Shown: positions 1 through 9,017, counted from the first letter of the stretch. The stretch is 64,000 nucleotides of DNA from Paenibacillus xylanilyticus (GCF_013359935.1 NZ_JABMCB010000206.1:124001-188000); one strand, 5' to 3'. The notes: a model not told the origin generated them from the letters alone. A program made the numbers and translations.

Positions 1-318
1 AACGTCATTGATCTGCCTTGGGATACCACAGGCGAAACGGATGAGGAGACACAGGCGAATGAACTGTTCAAGAAAGTGGAGGCCGAACGGGACAAAACGA
101 GTGTGGCCGACCTATCCGCTGGTCTTCAATCGGAAACAGGACAGAAGATTCTGCCTGAACTGAACAAGAAGATCCAGGATCTCAAGGCGAAAATTATTTT
201 GGGTCGTGAGCCAATTGAAGCATGGGATACCTTTGTGGAGTCCCTGCGTAATGATCCGAATGTTCAGGCTATGAGTGATGAGATGACGGAGGCTTACAAG
301 AAAAGAAACGGACAGTGA
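1..318 (+). CDS. Extracellular sugar-binding lipoprotein of an ABC importer, C-terminal part only
   Basis: The window opens inside this gene, in frame from base 1; 105 codons remain before the TGA at 316. The fragment is hydrophilic and ends in a long helix with the pattern KIILGREPIEAWDTFVESL, the type of tail seen in LplA/family 1 solute-binding proteins, where the last helices read roughly I-x-G-x-x-P-x-x-x-F/W-D-x-F-V. The intact protein would be a membrane-anchored receptor delivering an oligosaccharide to the two permeases that follow 24 bp downstream. Signal peptide and lipobox lie outside the window. No ATPase gene is present nearby; in this importer class a shared MsmX-type ATPase encoded elsewhere commonly powers the transporter. 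The call rests on the tail pattern plus the LplB/YtcP neighbours. Confidence 0.8.
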   Translation, partial: NVIDLPWDTTGETDEETQANELFKKVEAERDKTSVADLSAGLQSETGQKILPELNKKIQDLKAKIILGREPIEAWDTFVESLRNDPNVQAMSDEMTEAYKKRNGQ

Positions 319-342
319 ATCTGAGGGAAGGAGCTGCTAACC

Positions 343-1314
343 ATGAGCGTAACCGAGCAACACCTTAGCACCCACAAGGGAAAGCAGACTTCAGCCAAAA
401 GAAACAGACGGACGAAATGGCTCTCCGCGCTGCGGCGCGATCGATCGTTATATTTGCTTGCACTGCCCGGCATCCTGTTCTTTCTCGTTTTCAAATATAT
501 CCCGATGTGGGGCATTGTCATTGCGTTCCAGGACTATTCCCCCTTCAGGGGGATTCAGGGCAGCGAATGGGTTGGATTGCAGCACTTTACTGCGCTATTT
601 GCCAACCCGGACTTTGCCTTACTGTTTCGAAATACCCTTGCCATCAGCCTGCTGAATCTGATCTTGTTTTTTCCTTTTCCGATTCTGATCTCGCTGGGGC
701 TCAATGAACTCCGCAATGTGACGTACAAGAGACTGATCCAGACGGTCATATACATGCCGCACTTCCTCTCCTGGGTGATTATTGCAGGACTGACGTTCCT
801 TCTGTTCGCCAAGGGAACAGGACTGGTCAACGAGCTATTTGCCTTATGGGGCTGGCCGAGGGTGGACATTCTAACGAACCCGGACAGCTTCTGGATCATG
901 GTCACCTTGCAAGCCATGTGGAAGGAAGCGGGCTGGGGAACGATCGTGTTTCTGGCCGCCATGGCGAGTGTAGACACCCAACTATATGAGGCAGCACGAA
1001 TGGATGGAGCAGGGCGGCTGCGCCAGATCTGGCACATTACGCTGCCTGCCATCCGCAGTGTCATTATAGTGCTCTTTATTTTAAGACTGGGGGACATCAT
1101 GGAGGTCGGGTTCGAGCAGATTTTCCTCATGTATAACGGCGCTGTATCTGAAGTGGCCGAAGTATTCGACACCTATGTATATCGTACGGGGATCGAGCAG
1201 GGCGATTTCAGCTATAGTACGGCGGTTGGACTGTTTAAATCAGTTGTCGGGCTGGTGCTCGTAGTGGCTGCAAACCGTTTGGTGAAACGCATGGGTCAGG
1301 AAGGGGTTTATTAG
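343..1314 (+). CDS. Sugar ABC transporter permease, LplB type
   Basis: A 323-residue inner-membrane permease of the binding-protein-dependent (BPD_transp_1) family. After a basic cytoplasmic tail (residues 1-45, rich in Lys/Arg) come six hydrophobic segments. The EAA loop, which contacts the ATPase, reads YEAARMDGAGRLRQIWHITL at about residues 214-233, close to the family consensus. The start ATG at 343 has AAGGAG a few bases upstream. The pattern LYLLALPGILFFLVFKYIPM in the first segment is typical of LplB proteins, which import pectin- or hemicellulose-derived oligosaccharides; the actual sugar is not visible from sequence. It lies between the binding protein and the second permease and is probably cotranscribed with both. 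Confidence 0.93.
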   Translation: MSVTEQHLSTHKGKQTSAKRNRRTKWLSALRRDRSLYLLALPGILFFLVFKYIPMWGIVIAFQDYSPFRGIQGSEWVGLQHFTALFANPDFALLFRNTLAISLLNLILFFPFPILISLGLNELRNVTYKRLIQTVIYMPHFLSWVIIAGLTFLLFAKGTGLVNELFALWGWPRVDILTNPDSFWIMVTLQAMWKEAGWGTIVFLAAMASVDTQLYEAARMDGAGRLRQIWHITLPAIRSVIIVLFILRLGDIMEVGFEQIFLMYNGAVSEVAEVFDTYVYRTGIEQGDFSYSTAVGLFKSVVGLVLVVAANRLVKRMGQEGVY

Positions 1315-1369
1315 TGTCCGCTTCAGCCCATGCCCTTAACCATATCAAATAAAGGGAGGAGGATTAGGA

Positions 1370-2242
1370 ATGTATCGCTTGAAATGGAGTGAGAGGATCG
1401 GTCAGTCCCTGAATGCTGTCGTGCTTGGGCTGCTGGCAGTGGTCATGTTTTTTCCGCTTTATTATGTTTTTGTTGTTTCGTTCACGGATCCCGGAGAATA
1501 TTTGCAAAAGAAAATCGTACTTTTCCCGGAACAATGGTCTGTCGAAGCATATACCTATTTGTTGTCCACGCCTGCCTTTGCACGCTCACTGGGAAACAGT
1601 GCCTTTCTGGCAACCGTAGGTACAGTGTGCAGCCTGGCTGTATCCTCTTCCCTGGCCTATGCCCTTTCCCAGAAGAGGTTTTATTTCAGAAAAGTACTGA
1701 TGTTCCTGATTGTACTGACCATTTTGTTCAGTCCGGGAATTATTCCGAATTACCTGCTGGTCCGGGAACTGGGGCTGATTAATAACATCTGGGCATTGAT
1801 TCTGCCTGCGCTCGCCAATGGCTGGACGGTGCTGCTCATGAAAAATTTCTTCGACAGCCTGCCTGCGGAGATCAGCGAGGCGGCTTCCATTGACGGTTGC
1901 AGTGCAATCCGAACCTGGTACACCATTGTGCTGCCTTTGTCGATGCCGGCGCTTGCTGCATTTGGTTTGTTTTTCGCGGTGGGGTACTGGAACCAATTTT
2001 TCGCGGCACTGTTATATCTGAACGATTCTGCGAAGTGGCCCATCCAGGTGCTGCTGCAAAACATGCTGCTGAACGCGTCGAACATTGACCTGGTTGCACC
2101 TGGACAGCAGGTGGAGACACCTCCGACAGAAATGTTGAAGATGGCAGCTATCATTGTAGCCATTTTGCCTGTGCTGGTGGTATACCCTTTTGTACAAAAG
2201 CACTTTGCCAAAGGAGCCATGATCGGCTCGGTCAAAGGATAA
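1370..2242 (+). CDS. Sugar ABC transporter permease, YtcP/LplC type
   Basis: A 290-residue permease and partner of the LplB-type subunit. It has the CUT1 second-permease layout: a short N-tail, a first segment around residues 16-35, and the EAA loop EISEAASIDGCSAIRTWYTI at about residues 167-186. It ends in FAKGAMIGSVKG, the characteristic carboxy terminus of YtcP/LplC proteins. The ATG at 1370 is preceded by a strong GGGAGGAGG site. The gap of 55 bp to the upstream permease has no visible terminator, so an operon is likely. The neighbouring lyase remnant, sulfatase and GH43 enzyme suggest a plant or algal polysaccharide, by inference only. Confidence 0.93.
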   Translation: MYRLKWSERIGQSLNAVVLGLLAVVMFFPLYYVFVVSFTDPGEYLQKKIVLFPEQWSVEAYTYLLSTPAFARSLGNSAFLATVGTVCSLAVSSSLAYALSQKRFYFRKVLMFLIVLTILFSPGIIPNYLLVRELGLINNIWALILPALANGWTVLLMKNFFDSLPAEISEAASIDGCSAIRTWYTIVLPLSMPALAAFGLFFAVGYWNQFFAALLYLNDSAKWPIQVLLQNMLLNASNIDLVAPGQQVETPPTEMLKMAAIIVAILPVLVVYPFVQKHFAKGAMIGSVKG

Positions 2243-2285
2243 ATCTGCATTCAGGCCGGTATTCCCGGGAAGGAGGTACAGACAG

Positions 2286-4703
2286 ATGTTATTCAAGCGC
2301 ACAGGAGACCCCATGCCCAAAGGGCGTTATTTCAGGCGCAGCCTGATGATGATTCTGTTGATCGCCTGCATTCCGGGAGTCATTACAGGGGTACTGCTGT
2401 ATGGATGGGTTACCGTCAAAATGGAAAATATTCTGCAGCAAATCCATCTGCGACAGTTTGAACAACGCACCGCATGGGTCGGCGGACAATTGGATGCGCT
2501 TGAACTGACTTTCTCCCAGTGGGCTTTCGATCCGGTTTTCGATAATCGCCTGAAAGAACTCGATTTTGTATACAAGTATAAGCAGGTTCATGAGCTCTAC
2601 CGTTTGCTGCTGATGATTCAGAATTCCAATACACTCATTGGCAAGGTTCAACTGTATCTTGAAGGACCAAGAGAAGTGAAGATGGATTCAGAGCGCTATG
2701 ATTTTATGGATGACCCTAATGAAATTGAGAAGTATAACAAGTTAACGGAACAGCCGCGGGCCACCTATTGGTCTCGTTCCATGGATGGCGTGTCCATGAT
2801 GATGGTGAATCGACTTCCGGGTGGAAGTGACGATGCTCTGGGGGCATTAACCATTACGCTGGATAACAAGCAGCTTGGCATTATGATGCAGACCTTGTCT
2901 CCGTATGAAGGCGGGACGACATTTTTGCTGGATGAGCAGGGAAAGCCCATGCTTCCACAGGACCAAGAGCTGGGTGGATTACAGAATGCAGTCCGTGATC
3001 ATGTGCTCAATCTTGAAGAGAAACCTGCTTCCTTCCTGATGGAACACGAGGGCATAACCTATTCGGTGCAATCAGGTACTTTTCGCAGATTGGGTACAGA
3101 TTGGACCTATGTGTCCGCCGCTCCGTTAAACGAAATTGTAGCTCCGATTGTGTCGGTACCCCGAATCGTTCTGCTCGTAAACGGATGTGGACTATTACTG
3201 GCTTTACTCCTGTCATGGATCGGTTCGCTTCAGCTCTACAAACCGTTCACGAAATTGCTGCGAATGTTTACCGCAACCGGAGAATCTGCAGAGGCTGTAA
3301 AACCTGTTCAGCCTTCATGGCAAAGAGGAACGGCAGCTTCTGCGCTGCCTCAAAGCCCGTCCCTGCAACTTGATGAAATTAAGCATATTGAACAGCACTG
3401 GATTGGTGTGAATCGGGAACGGGCATCCTTGCAGCAGCGCTTGGAGGAACATCTCCCGCTCGCGAGGGAAAGCCTGCTGCTCCAGCTGACATTAGGTCAT
3501 CTGTTGTTACCCTCTGATCGTGAATGGAGGGAACGTTTGTCACAGCTGGGATGGGCTCTGCATGATGAGCAGTTCATAATCATGCTGGCCCAGATTCGGC
3601 CGGGTGCTGCTGTCCTTCATGGGAGTGGCTACCCAAATCGGAGTGAATCACAGGAATGGATCAGCCTGGCTGCAGCTGATATTTTGAAAACACAGCTGGA
3701 GGAATTTGCTTACCGAGCAGAAACGCTCAATTATCACGACATGTCGATCGCTCTGCTGCTCGCCGTTCCTCCAGAGGCCCAGCCAGAGACTCTTGCATTC
3801 CGCGAGGAATTAATGGGAATGGGGCAGCATTGGTTGGAGACATTGCAGTCCGAATTGGATGTGCGCATGATGATCGTTATCAGCAAGCCCACATCGGATG
3901 CCTCGCATATTCCACAGCTGGTCAGAGAGTCAAGATCTGTTTTGAGGCAAAAGCAATTTTCTTCAGGTCCAGCCATTATCGATATGAGTGAAGAGGCAGA
4001 AGAGCATGTGAAGGAACAGGGGGTTTATCCGCTTGAATTGGAACAGGACATCCTCTCGGCATTACGAAACGGCGATCAGGAAGCAGCCATGGAGCATTTC
4101 CGATTGTTCATTGGCAGCTACGCCCGTTCTGAGTCAGCAGAAGATCATGCCAGGCAGGCTCTGTTTCAACTGCTCGCCCGGATCCAACATACGCTTTTGC
4201 AGTTAGGCGAAGACCCGGTTAAACTGTTCGGTTTGGCGGTATATGAAGAGGTTATGCAGCTGTATGAGCTGGAGGAGTTGTTCCTATGGTTCAGGGAACG
4301 AATCGTGCACGTATGTGTAGAGGAATTCACGGGCAAGGAGGAGAAGCAGATACAGATGGCAGTTCATCAGATCAAGGAGCATGCCGACCAGCAGTATGCT
4401 GAAGCGTTATCGCTGGATGAACTGGCAGACCTTCTCGGGATTCACTCCTACACGTTAAGCCGGGCGTTCAAGCAGGCATTCGGGCAAAATTTTGTGGATT
4501 ATTTGACAGAGGTGAGACTCAATCGGGCAAAGATGCTGCTTGAATCCACTGACGTCAAGATTAATGAAATTGCGGAGCAGGTCGGCTATCAGCCCAGTTA
4601 TTTTAACCGTTTGTTCAAAAAAAGCGAGGGAACAACGCCCAGTCGTTACCGGGAGGACGTTCGTAAGCAGAGCGGGCATACTCGGGGCAACTGCTCCGTC
4701 TAA
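2286..4703 (+). CDS. Membrane-bound AraC-family regulator with extracellular sensor domain
   Basis: An 805-residue protein. A basic N-terminus and first membrane segment (about residues 18-40) lead into a roughly 250-residue extracytoplasmic region that begins with a helical QFEQRTAWVGGQLDALELTF stretch, as in Cache-type sensors of Paenibacillus regulators. A second membrane segment (VLLVNGCGLLLALLLSWIG, about residues 298-316) is followed by a cytoplasmic linker. The last 100 residues are a double helix-turn-helix AraC domain: LSLDELADLLGIHSYTLSRAF is the first helix pair and INEIAEQVGYQPSYFNRLFK the second. It sits directly after the sugar importer, so it most likely senses the imported sugar or its binding protein and activates this locus. 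AAGGAGG lies 11 bases before the ATG at 2286. The ligand cannot be read from sequence. Confidence 0.9.
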   Translation: MLFKRTGDPMPKGRYFRRSLMMILLIACIPGVITGVLLYGWVTVKMENILQQIHLRQFEQRTAWVGGQLDALELTFSQWAFDPVFDNRLKELDFVYKYKQVHELYRLLLMIQNSNTLIGKVQLYLEGPREVKMDSERYDFMDDPNEIEKYNKLTEQPRATYWSRSMDGVSMMMVNRLPGGSDDALGALTITLDNKQLGIMMQTLSPYEGGTTFLLDEQGKPMLPQDQELGGLQNAVRDHVLNLEEKPASFLMEHEGITYSVQSGTFRRLGTDWTYVSAAPLNEIVAPIVSVPRIVLLVNGCGLLLALLLSWIGSLQLYKPFTKLLRMFTATGESAEAVKPVQPSWQRGTAASALPQSPSLQLDEIKHIEQHWIGVNRERASLQQRLEEHLPLARESLLLQLTLGHLLLPSDREWRERLSQLGWALHDEQFIIMLAQIRPGAAVLHGSGYPNRSESQEWISLAAADILKTQLEEFAYRAETLNYHDMSIALLLAVPPEAQPETLAFREELMGMGQHWLETLQSELDVRMMIVISKPTSDASHIPQLVRESRSVLRQKQFSSGPAIIDMSEEAEEHVKEQGVYPLELEQDILSALRNGDQEAAMEHFRLFIGSYARSESAEDHARQALFQLLARIQHTLLQLGEDPVKLFGLAVYEEVMQLYELEELFLWFRERIVHVCVEEFTGKEEKQIQMAVHQIKEHADQQYAEALSLDELADLLGIHSYTLSRAFKQAFGQNFVDYLTEVRLNRAKMLLESTDVKINEIAEQVGYQPSYFNRLFKKSEGTTPSRYREDVRKQSGHTRGNCSV

Positions 4704-4733
4704 TTTTCCGATCAAGGGAGAGTGGAATGCATT

Positions 4734-6251
4734 GTGTCACAGGACAAACCGAACATTATTTTTCTCATGACGGATCAACAGCGATGGGACTGTATTGGAA
4801 CATTTAACGAACATATTCATACGCCGAACCTGGATCGGCTGGCTTCCGAGGGAATCACATTCCGTGAAGCTGTATGCCAATCCCCCATGTGTGCACCAAG
4901 CCGGAGTTCCATGATGATGGGATATTATCCCTCACAGCTTGGGGTTCGCACGAATTACGGCGGTTTGTTTGAGGAAGACAAATTGCCATCCGAGCCATTG
5001 CCGGCATTGATGAAGCGTGCGGGGTATCAGACAGCCGGATTTGGGAAAACGCATTGGAATCATAGCGAAGGTGTAGACGAGCCGTCCACGCGCGGGTTTG
5101 AGGTGAGGTCGATCGGTCTCTCCCGTCAGAGCGGTCATTATGAGCAGGGTGCAACGATGATGGGGGACACTCATCCTGAAGCGCTTGAAGCGTATCATCA
5201 GGAGACGAAGGACTTTGGCGGCGGGGAGGAAAACGTCAACGGCTACACGGGTCTTACGAGTCAGATTCCCATGAATCAGCATCGGGACGGCTGGGTAGCC
5301 GAGCAGGCACTTCAGTTTTTGGATGATGGGATAGACCCGGAACGACCGTTGTTTTTTTATCTGTCCTTCCTGAAGCCGCATGCCGGATTCAACGTACCTC
5401 GGGAGTTTGAAGAACTCTACAAGCTGGAGGATATCCCGGACATTCCCCAGCCGCCATGGGAGGATGAAACTCACACGCATCTGGCCGCTTCGGATGATCT
5501 GAATGTGAACAGCCGTGAGTCTTACCTGGACAAGAAGAGAGTATGGGAGCAGCGCAGTCCGGAGGAGCGACGGAGAACAACACTGAGGTACTGGGCGAAT
5601 TGCTCCTGGCTGGACCATTATTTTGGACAGGCTCTTGAGAAGTTGGAGGAACAGGGAAGGCTGGACCATGCGCTGGTTGTATTTGTATCGGATCATGGCG
5701 AGATGCTGGGGGAACGGCAGTATCGCTTCACCAAATATAATCTGTATGACAGCAGTGTAAGGGTGCCTTTCATACTGGCTGGTTCCCATATCCCGCCGGA
5801 CAAGCGAGGAACGATTGATCTGCAGCCAGCGGAATTAGTGGATCTGGTACCGACGCTAACACGTGCAGCAGGACTTGCAGCGAACCCGATGCTACCGGGG
5901 GTGGATTTGCTGGGCAATCTCAGGCACCGCGGAACCTTTTGCGAATTTCATGGCAAAGGTGTTACGGCTCCTCATTCAGCGCCAGCTTATATGTGGCGGA
6001 CAACGGAGTGGAAGCTCATTCTGTACATTGAAGGTTCCGTAGCGGAGTCTGCATCCAGAGTGCATGAAACGAAAGGCGAATTGTATCATCTGACCGTTGA
6101 TCCGTATGAATGGACGAATCTATATGAAGATCAGCAGCATGCAACCATCAGGGAGCAGCTGAAGACGGAGCTGCTGATGCACCTGGCGGTTAGCTGGGCG
6201 AAGGGCCCTTTTTTCTACGATCGTGGAGGAACCAAACCGTTAGAGAAGTGA
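4734..6251 (+). CDS. Type I sulfatase (formylglycine-dependent)
   Basis: A 505-residue cytoplasmic-type sulfatase of the alkaline phosphatase superfamily; no signal peptide is seen. The opening PNIIFLMTDQQRWD carries metal ligand Asp14. The modification motif is C53-A-P-S-R57, whose Cys must be oxidised to formylglycine to act as nucleophile. The SDHGEMLGE motif (around residue 320) supplies the Asp/His metal ligands. The usual LTG that follows CxPSR is MMG here, a deviation from consensus. I start the protein at the GTG at 4734 (MSQDKPN...), 13 bases after AAGGGAG; an in-frame GTG at 4722 abuts the ribosome site. It hydrolyses a sulfate ester of unknown nature. The maturase gene lies 518 bp downstream with only a lyase remnant between, which supports a functional pair. 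Confidence 0.93.
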   Translation: MSQDKPNIIFLMTDQQRWDCIGTFNEHIHTPNLDRLASEGITFREAVCQSPMCAPSRSSMMMGYYPSQLGVRTNYGGLFEEDKLPSEPLPALMKRAGYQTAGFGKTHWNHSEGVDEPSTRGFEVRSIGLSRQSGHYEQGATMMGDTHPEALEAYHQETKDFGGGEENVNGYTGLTSQIPMNQHRDGWVAEQALQFLDDGIDPERPLFFYLSFLKPHAGFNVPREFEELYKLEDIPDIPQPPWEDETHTHLAASDDLNVNSRESYLDKKRVWEQRSPEERRRTTLRYWANCSWLDHYFGQALEKLEEQGRLDHALVVFVSDHGEMLGERQYRFTKYNLYDSSVRVPFILAGSHIPPDKRGTIDLQPAELVDLVPTLTRAAGLAANPMLPGVDLLGNLRHRGTFCEFHGKGVTAPHSAPAYMWRTTEWKLILYIEGSVAESASRVHETKGELYHLTVDPYEWTNLYEDQQHATIREQLKTELLMHLAVSWAKGPFFYDRGGTKPLEK

Positions 6252-6269
6252 GAGCGATCGTTGTTCTAA

Positions 6270-6746
6270 ACCCCGTCCAGCTCAGGCAATATCTACAATG
6301 TGGACGGAGAAGAGATCAGTTCGGTTCAGCCTTCGACCAATTTTAGAATTTGGTGGGATGGTGATGTGCTCGGCGAGCTGCTGGATAAGGACTTTGTAGA
6401 AAAATGGGATTGGGAGCAGAACACGACCACACGTTTGTTTACAGCCGATGATGTTCGCATAAATTCCAGAAATGCCCCAGTACTCTATGGCGATCTGCTG
6501 GGGGATTGGAGAGAGGAAATTCTCTATGAAACGAGTGATTTCAAAGAACTGCGTCTATACACGACAACGATACCGTCGGATGTTCGCATCTACACGCTGC
6601 CGCATAACCCGGCATATCGCAATGGCCTGGCTGTAAAAGGGTATATGCAATCCCTGTTGACGGATTATGATCTGGGTGACGGAATATCGACATCTCCTTA
6701 TCCGAATATTCGTCCAACCGTGTACAATAGGGATACGGAGTCATAA
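6270..6746 (+). pseudogene. Remnant of a rhamnogalacturonan lyase (PL11), C-terminal end only
   Basis: The frame ending at the TAA at 6744 encodes IYNVDGEE, then STNFRIWWDGDVLGELLD, GDLLGDWREEILYET and LRLYTTTIPSDVRIYTLPHNPAYR. These are the closing motifs of polysaccharide lyase family 11 enzymes (YesW/YesX-like), which cleave the rhamnogalacturonan I backbone and are normally about 600 residues long. Family-like sequence reaches back past the nominal GTG at 6300 to about 6270, where an in-frame TAA at 6267 stops it, and no ribosome site is present. The roughly 450 N-terminal residues with the catalytic propeller are gone. I read it as a deletion scar between the sulfatase and its maturase, and evidence that the locus once handled pectin. 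It could not make an active lyase. Confidence 0.82.
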
Positions 6747-6769
6747 ACCTGCGGAAGGAGATGCGTCAA

Positions 6770-7852
6770 ATGCCTGAAGAGATTCCTCAAATAAAATCTT
6801 CTTGCTGCTGCGCTGCAAGCCGAGGAGGTCGGTTGGAGGAGAAGATCACCTCACAGGATGCACCAGAGATTGCAGTTTCCAGTGAACTTAATACGCCAGC
6901 CACTTACACATCACCGCATTCGGACATCCTTCATGTCAATGAGGCCGGGGGAAAGGCACATCATGGTAATACGGATGATGCTGGTAAGAAGGATACGGAG
7001 CGCCTTCTAATCACAGGCGGGCGTTTCCTGATGGGCACAAATGACCCCGAAGCCTTTGCGGCCGATGGGGAAGGCCCTGTGAGGGAAATCCAGGTAGACT
7101 CCTTTTATCTGGACGCCTGCACGGTCACCAATGCCGAGTTCGAACAGTTTATACGAGAGACAGGGTATCGAACTGAAGCAGAGCAATTCGGCTGGTCCTT
7201 TGTTTTTCACTTGTTTGTTTCTTCGCAAACGGCGGCACAGGTTCAAACGGTGGTGCAGCACACGCCCTGGTGGTGGGTTGTCGAAGGTGCAGACTGGGCG
7301 CACCCCGAAGGTCCGGACACTCATATCCGTGACAGGGCTGACCATCCGGTTATTCATATCTCCTGGAACGATGCTAACGCCTATTGTCATTGGGCTGGTA
7401 AACGACTGCCAACAGAAGCCGAGTGGGAATATGCAGCCCGGGGCGGCTTGATTCAGAAAAAATACCCCTGGGGTGATACCTTACGGCCTGAAGGCCAGCA
7501 CTACTGCAACATCTGGCAGGGCGTTTTCCCAACAAAGAACAATGCAGCGGATGGTTATGCGGGCACGGCTCCATCCAGATCTTTTCCACCTAATGCATAC
7601 GGGTTGTATAACATGTCGGGCAACGTGTGGGAATGGTGTGCAGACAACTACGTCACAGATCACGAGAAATCAATAATGGCTGACATTGCGGCCCCTTCCC
7701 ATGAAGTTCGCAAGGTGTTAAAAGGGGGTTCCTACCTATGCCACCGTTCCTACTGCAATCGTTATCGAGTGGCAGCAAGAATCCCCAACACGCCGGATAC
7801 ATCCACTGGACACATCGGTTTCCGATGTGCAGCGAATGTATTGACCATATAG
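6770..7852 (+). CDS. Formylglycine-generating enzyme (SUMF1/FGE family), sulfatase maturase
   Basis: A 360-residue protein. FGE oxidises the Cys of a CxPxR motif to formylglycine with O2 and copper. The FGE-sulfatase core starts near residue 80 (GGRFLMGTNDPEAFAADGEG). The catalytic pair is C324 and C329 in GGSYLCHRSYCNRYRVAAR, the same spacing as C336/C341 of human FGE, so this is a true FGE rather than an EgtB- or PvdO-like relative. LPTEAEWEYAARGG and NVWEWC are also present. The ATG at 6770 is nine bases from GGAG; the ATG at 6761 touches it. The N-terminal 75 residues are a low-complexity tail with three Cys (12-14) followed by AASR, forming a CAASR motif (residues 14-18). Its likely client is the sulfatase just upstream. 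The stop lies only 12 bp from the convergent MFS gene. Confidence 0.95.
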   Translation: MPEEIPQIKSSCCCAASRGGRLEEKITSQDAPEIAVSSELNTPATYTSPHSDILHVNEAGGKAHHGNTDDAGKKDTERLLITGGRFLMGTNDPEAFAADGEGPVREIQVDSFYLDACTVTNAEFEQFIRETGYRTEAEQFGWSFVFHLFVSSQTAAQVQTVVQHTPWWWVVEGADWAHPEGPDTHIRDRADHPVIHISWNDANAYCHWAGKRLPTEAEWEYAARGGLIQKKYPWGDTLRPEGQHYCNIWQGVFPTKNNAADGYAGTAPSRSFPPNAYGLYNMSGNVWEWCADNYVTDHEKSIMADIAAPSHEVRKVLKGGSYLCHRSYCNRYRVAARIPNTPDTSTGHIGFRCAANVLTI

Positions 7853-7864
7853 CTTGCGTAGTCG

Positions 7865-8983
7865 TCAATCTGCTACCTTAACCCGAATCAGCAATCCGAA
7901 CAGTCCAAGAACAGCGAAGGCCAGAAATGCTGTTGTGTTGGAGAACAGATCAATGGTATACCCTGCAATGGACGAGCCGAAGAACTGTCCCGCACCCAGT
8001 GCAAGAAAGGCAAGGCTGATTCCGATTGACGTATTCGGACGAAATAGTCTGGTCGCCCACACGATAAACACGCTGGTCAGAAAAATATAGGTGCTCCCGA
8101 ACATGACGGCAGAGCTCAGGCTGGCAGTCATGGAAGGCAGAATAATCACACCGAGTGAAATGGCTAGCAGCAGGATGCCCACATGATAGGAACGTCCAAT
8201 ACGAATGCGTTCAATGATTCGACCGGCGCATCCACCCAAGATACCCATAATCCCCATCACAATCCAGAACACTACGGCTTCCATATCGGAGGCCCCTTTT
8301 TCGTCGGTCAGAAAGCTTCGCGCGAACGTCCAATAGATCGCAGAGCTGAAGCCTGTCAAGAGGGAAGCCATAAGCAGAGCCATACCGGGTCTGGTTGGTT
8401 TCATGCATGCCCAGAGGGATTTGGTGCAAGGTTCGGTTTTGCGTGTCGAAAGAACACGTCTGTTCCAAAACAAAACCAAAACACCGAGAACAGCGAAAAA
8501 AATGTACGACCAGCGCCAGTATTCACTAAACAATAAGTAGATCGGACCGGAAACGATAATGCCAAAGCTTGTCCCCGTGTTAATCCAGCTGTTGCCTCTG
8601 GCCTGCTGCTCAGGCGGAAGTTCAGCATGGACGGTGTTGCCCAAGGCAGGAGAAGCCAGTCCTGTACTTAGTCCTGCCAGAAATATGGCTATGGTCAGGA
8701 CCAGAGCATTCGGAGAAAGGGCAATGCCAAGTAAACCGAGTATCGCGCTGATTCCCGCCATATGAATAACGTGGTAGTGACCGATACGATTAATAAACAA
8801 AGGTGCTGCGAGTAAAGAAAGACAATAGGCAATATAAGTAGCAGAATTGATTGCACCGGACTGGGTATCATCCAGCTGCAGGGATTCTGAAATTTCGGGC
8901 ATAAACAGGCCATAACTGAATCTTCCAAACGCATAACATACCGAAATAAGTGCAATCCCAGGAAAAACAATTTTTTTCAACAT
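7865..8983 (-). CDS. MFS transporter, YbfB/YjiJ type
   Basis: A 372-residue major facilitator with about twelve hydrophobic segments. The first segment (SVCYAFGRFSYGLFMPEISE) matches the start of YbfB/YjiJ-type MFS proteins, mostly of unknown substrate. An open frame extends 25 codons further upstream, but it would cross the operator-like site at 8999-9017; the ATG at 8983 is preceded on its strand by AAGGCGGTGG, so I use that start. The gene is separated from the upstream tetR gene by a terminator (9038-9058) and has its own copy of the TetR-type operator immediately upstream. This implies a repressed efflux pump expressed when the regulator is released by its ligand. Confidence 0.88.
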   Translation of the reverse strand: MLKKIVFPGIALISVCYAFGRFSYGLFMPEISESLQLDDTQSGAINSATYIAYCLSLLAAPLFINRIGHYHVIHMAGISAILGLLGIALSPNALVLTIAIFLAGLSTGLASPALGNTVHAELPPEQQARGNSWINTGTSFGIIVSGPIYLLFSEYWRWSYIFFAVLGVLVLFWNRRVLSTRKTEPCTKSLWACMKPTRPGMALLMASLLTGFSSAIYWTFARSFLTDEKGASDMEAVVFWIVMGIMGILGGCAGRIIERIRIGRSYHVGILLLAISLGVIILPSMTASLSSAVMFGSTYIFLTSVFIVWATRLFRPNTSIGISLAFLALGAGQFFGSSIAGYTIDLFSNTTAFLAFAVLGLFGLLIRVKVAD

Positions 8984-8998
8984 ATCCACCGCCTTTTT

Positions 8999-9017
8999 AG
9001 ATAGAACGATCATTATA
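8999..9017. promoter_or_regulatory. Operator-like site upstream of the MFS gene
   Basis: AGATAGAACGATCATTATA, an imperfect palindrome centred on GATC (ATAGAACGATC against its mirror ATAATGATCGT). The identical 19 bases occur at 9628-9646 upstream of the tetR gene. It lies 15 bp before the MFS start codon and is probably bound by the TetR regulator encoded next door. Confidence 0.75.

Noticed and set aside
4722..4733. GTG at 4722 as sulfatase start
   Set aside because: It is one base from the ribosome site; the GTG at 4734 gives the usual sulfatase N-terminus.
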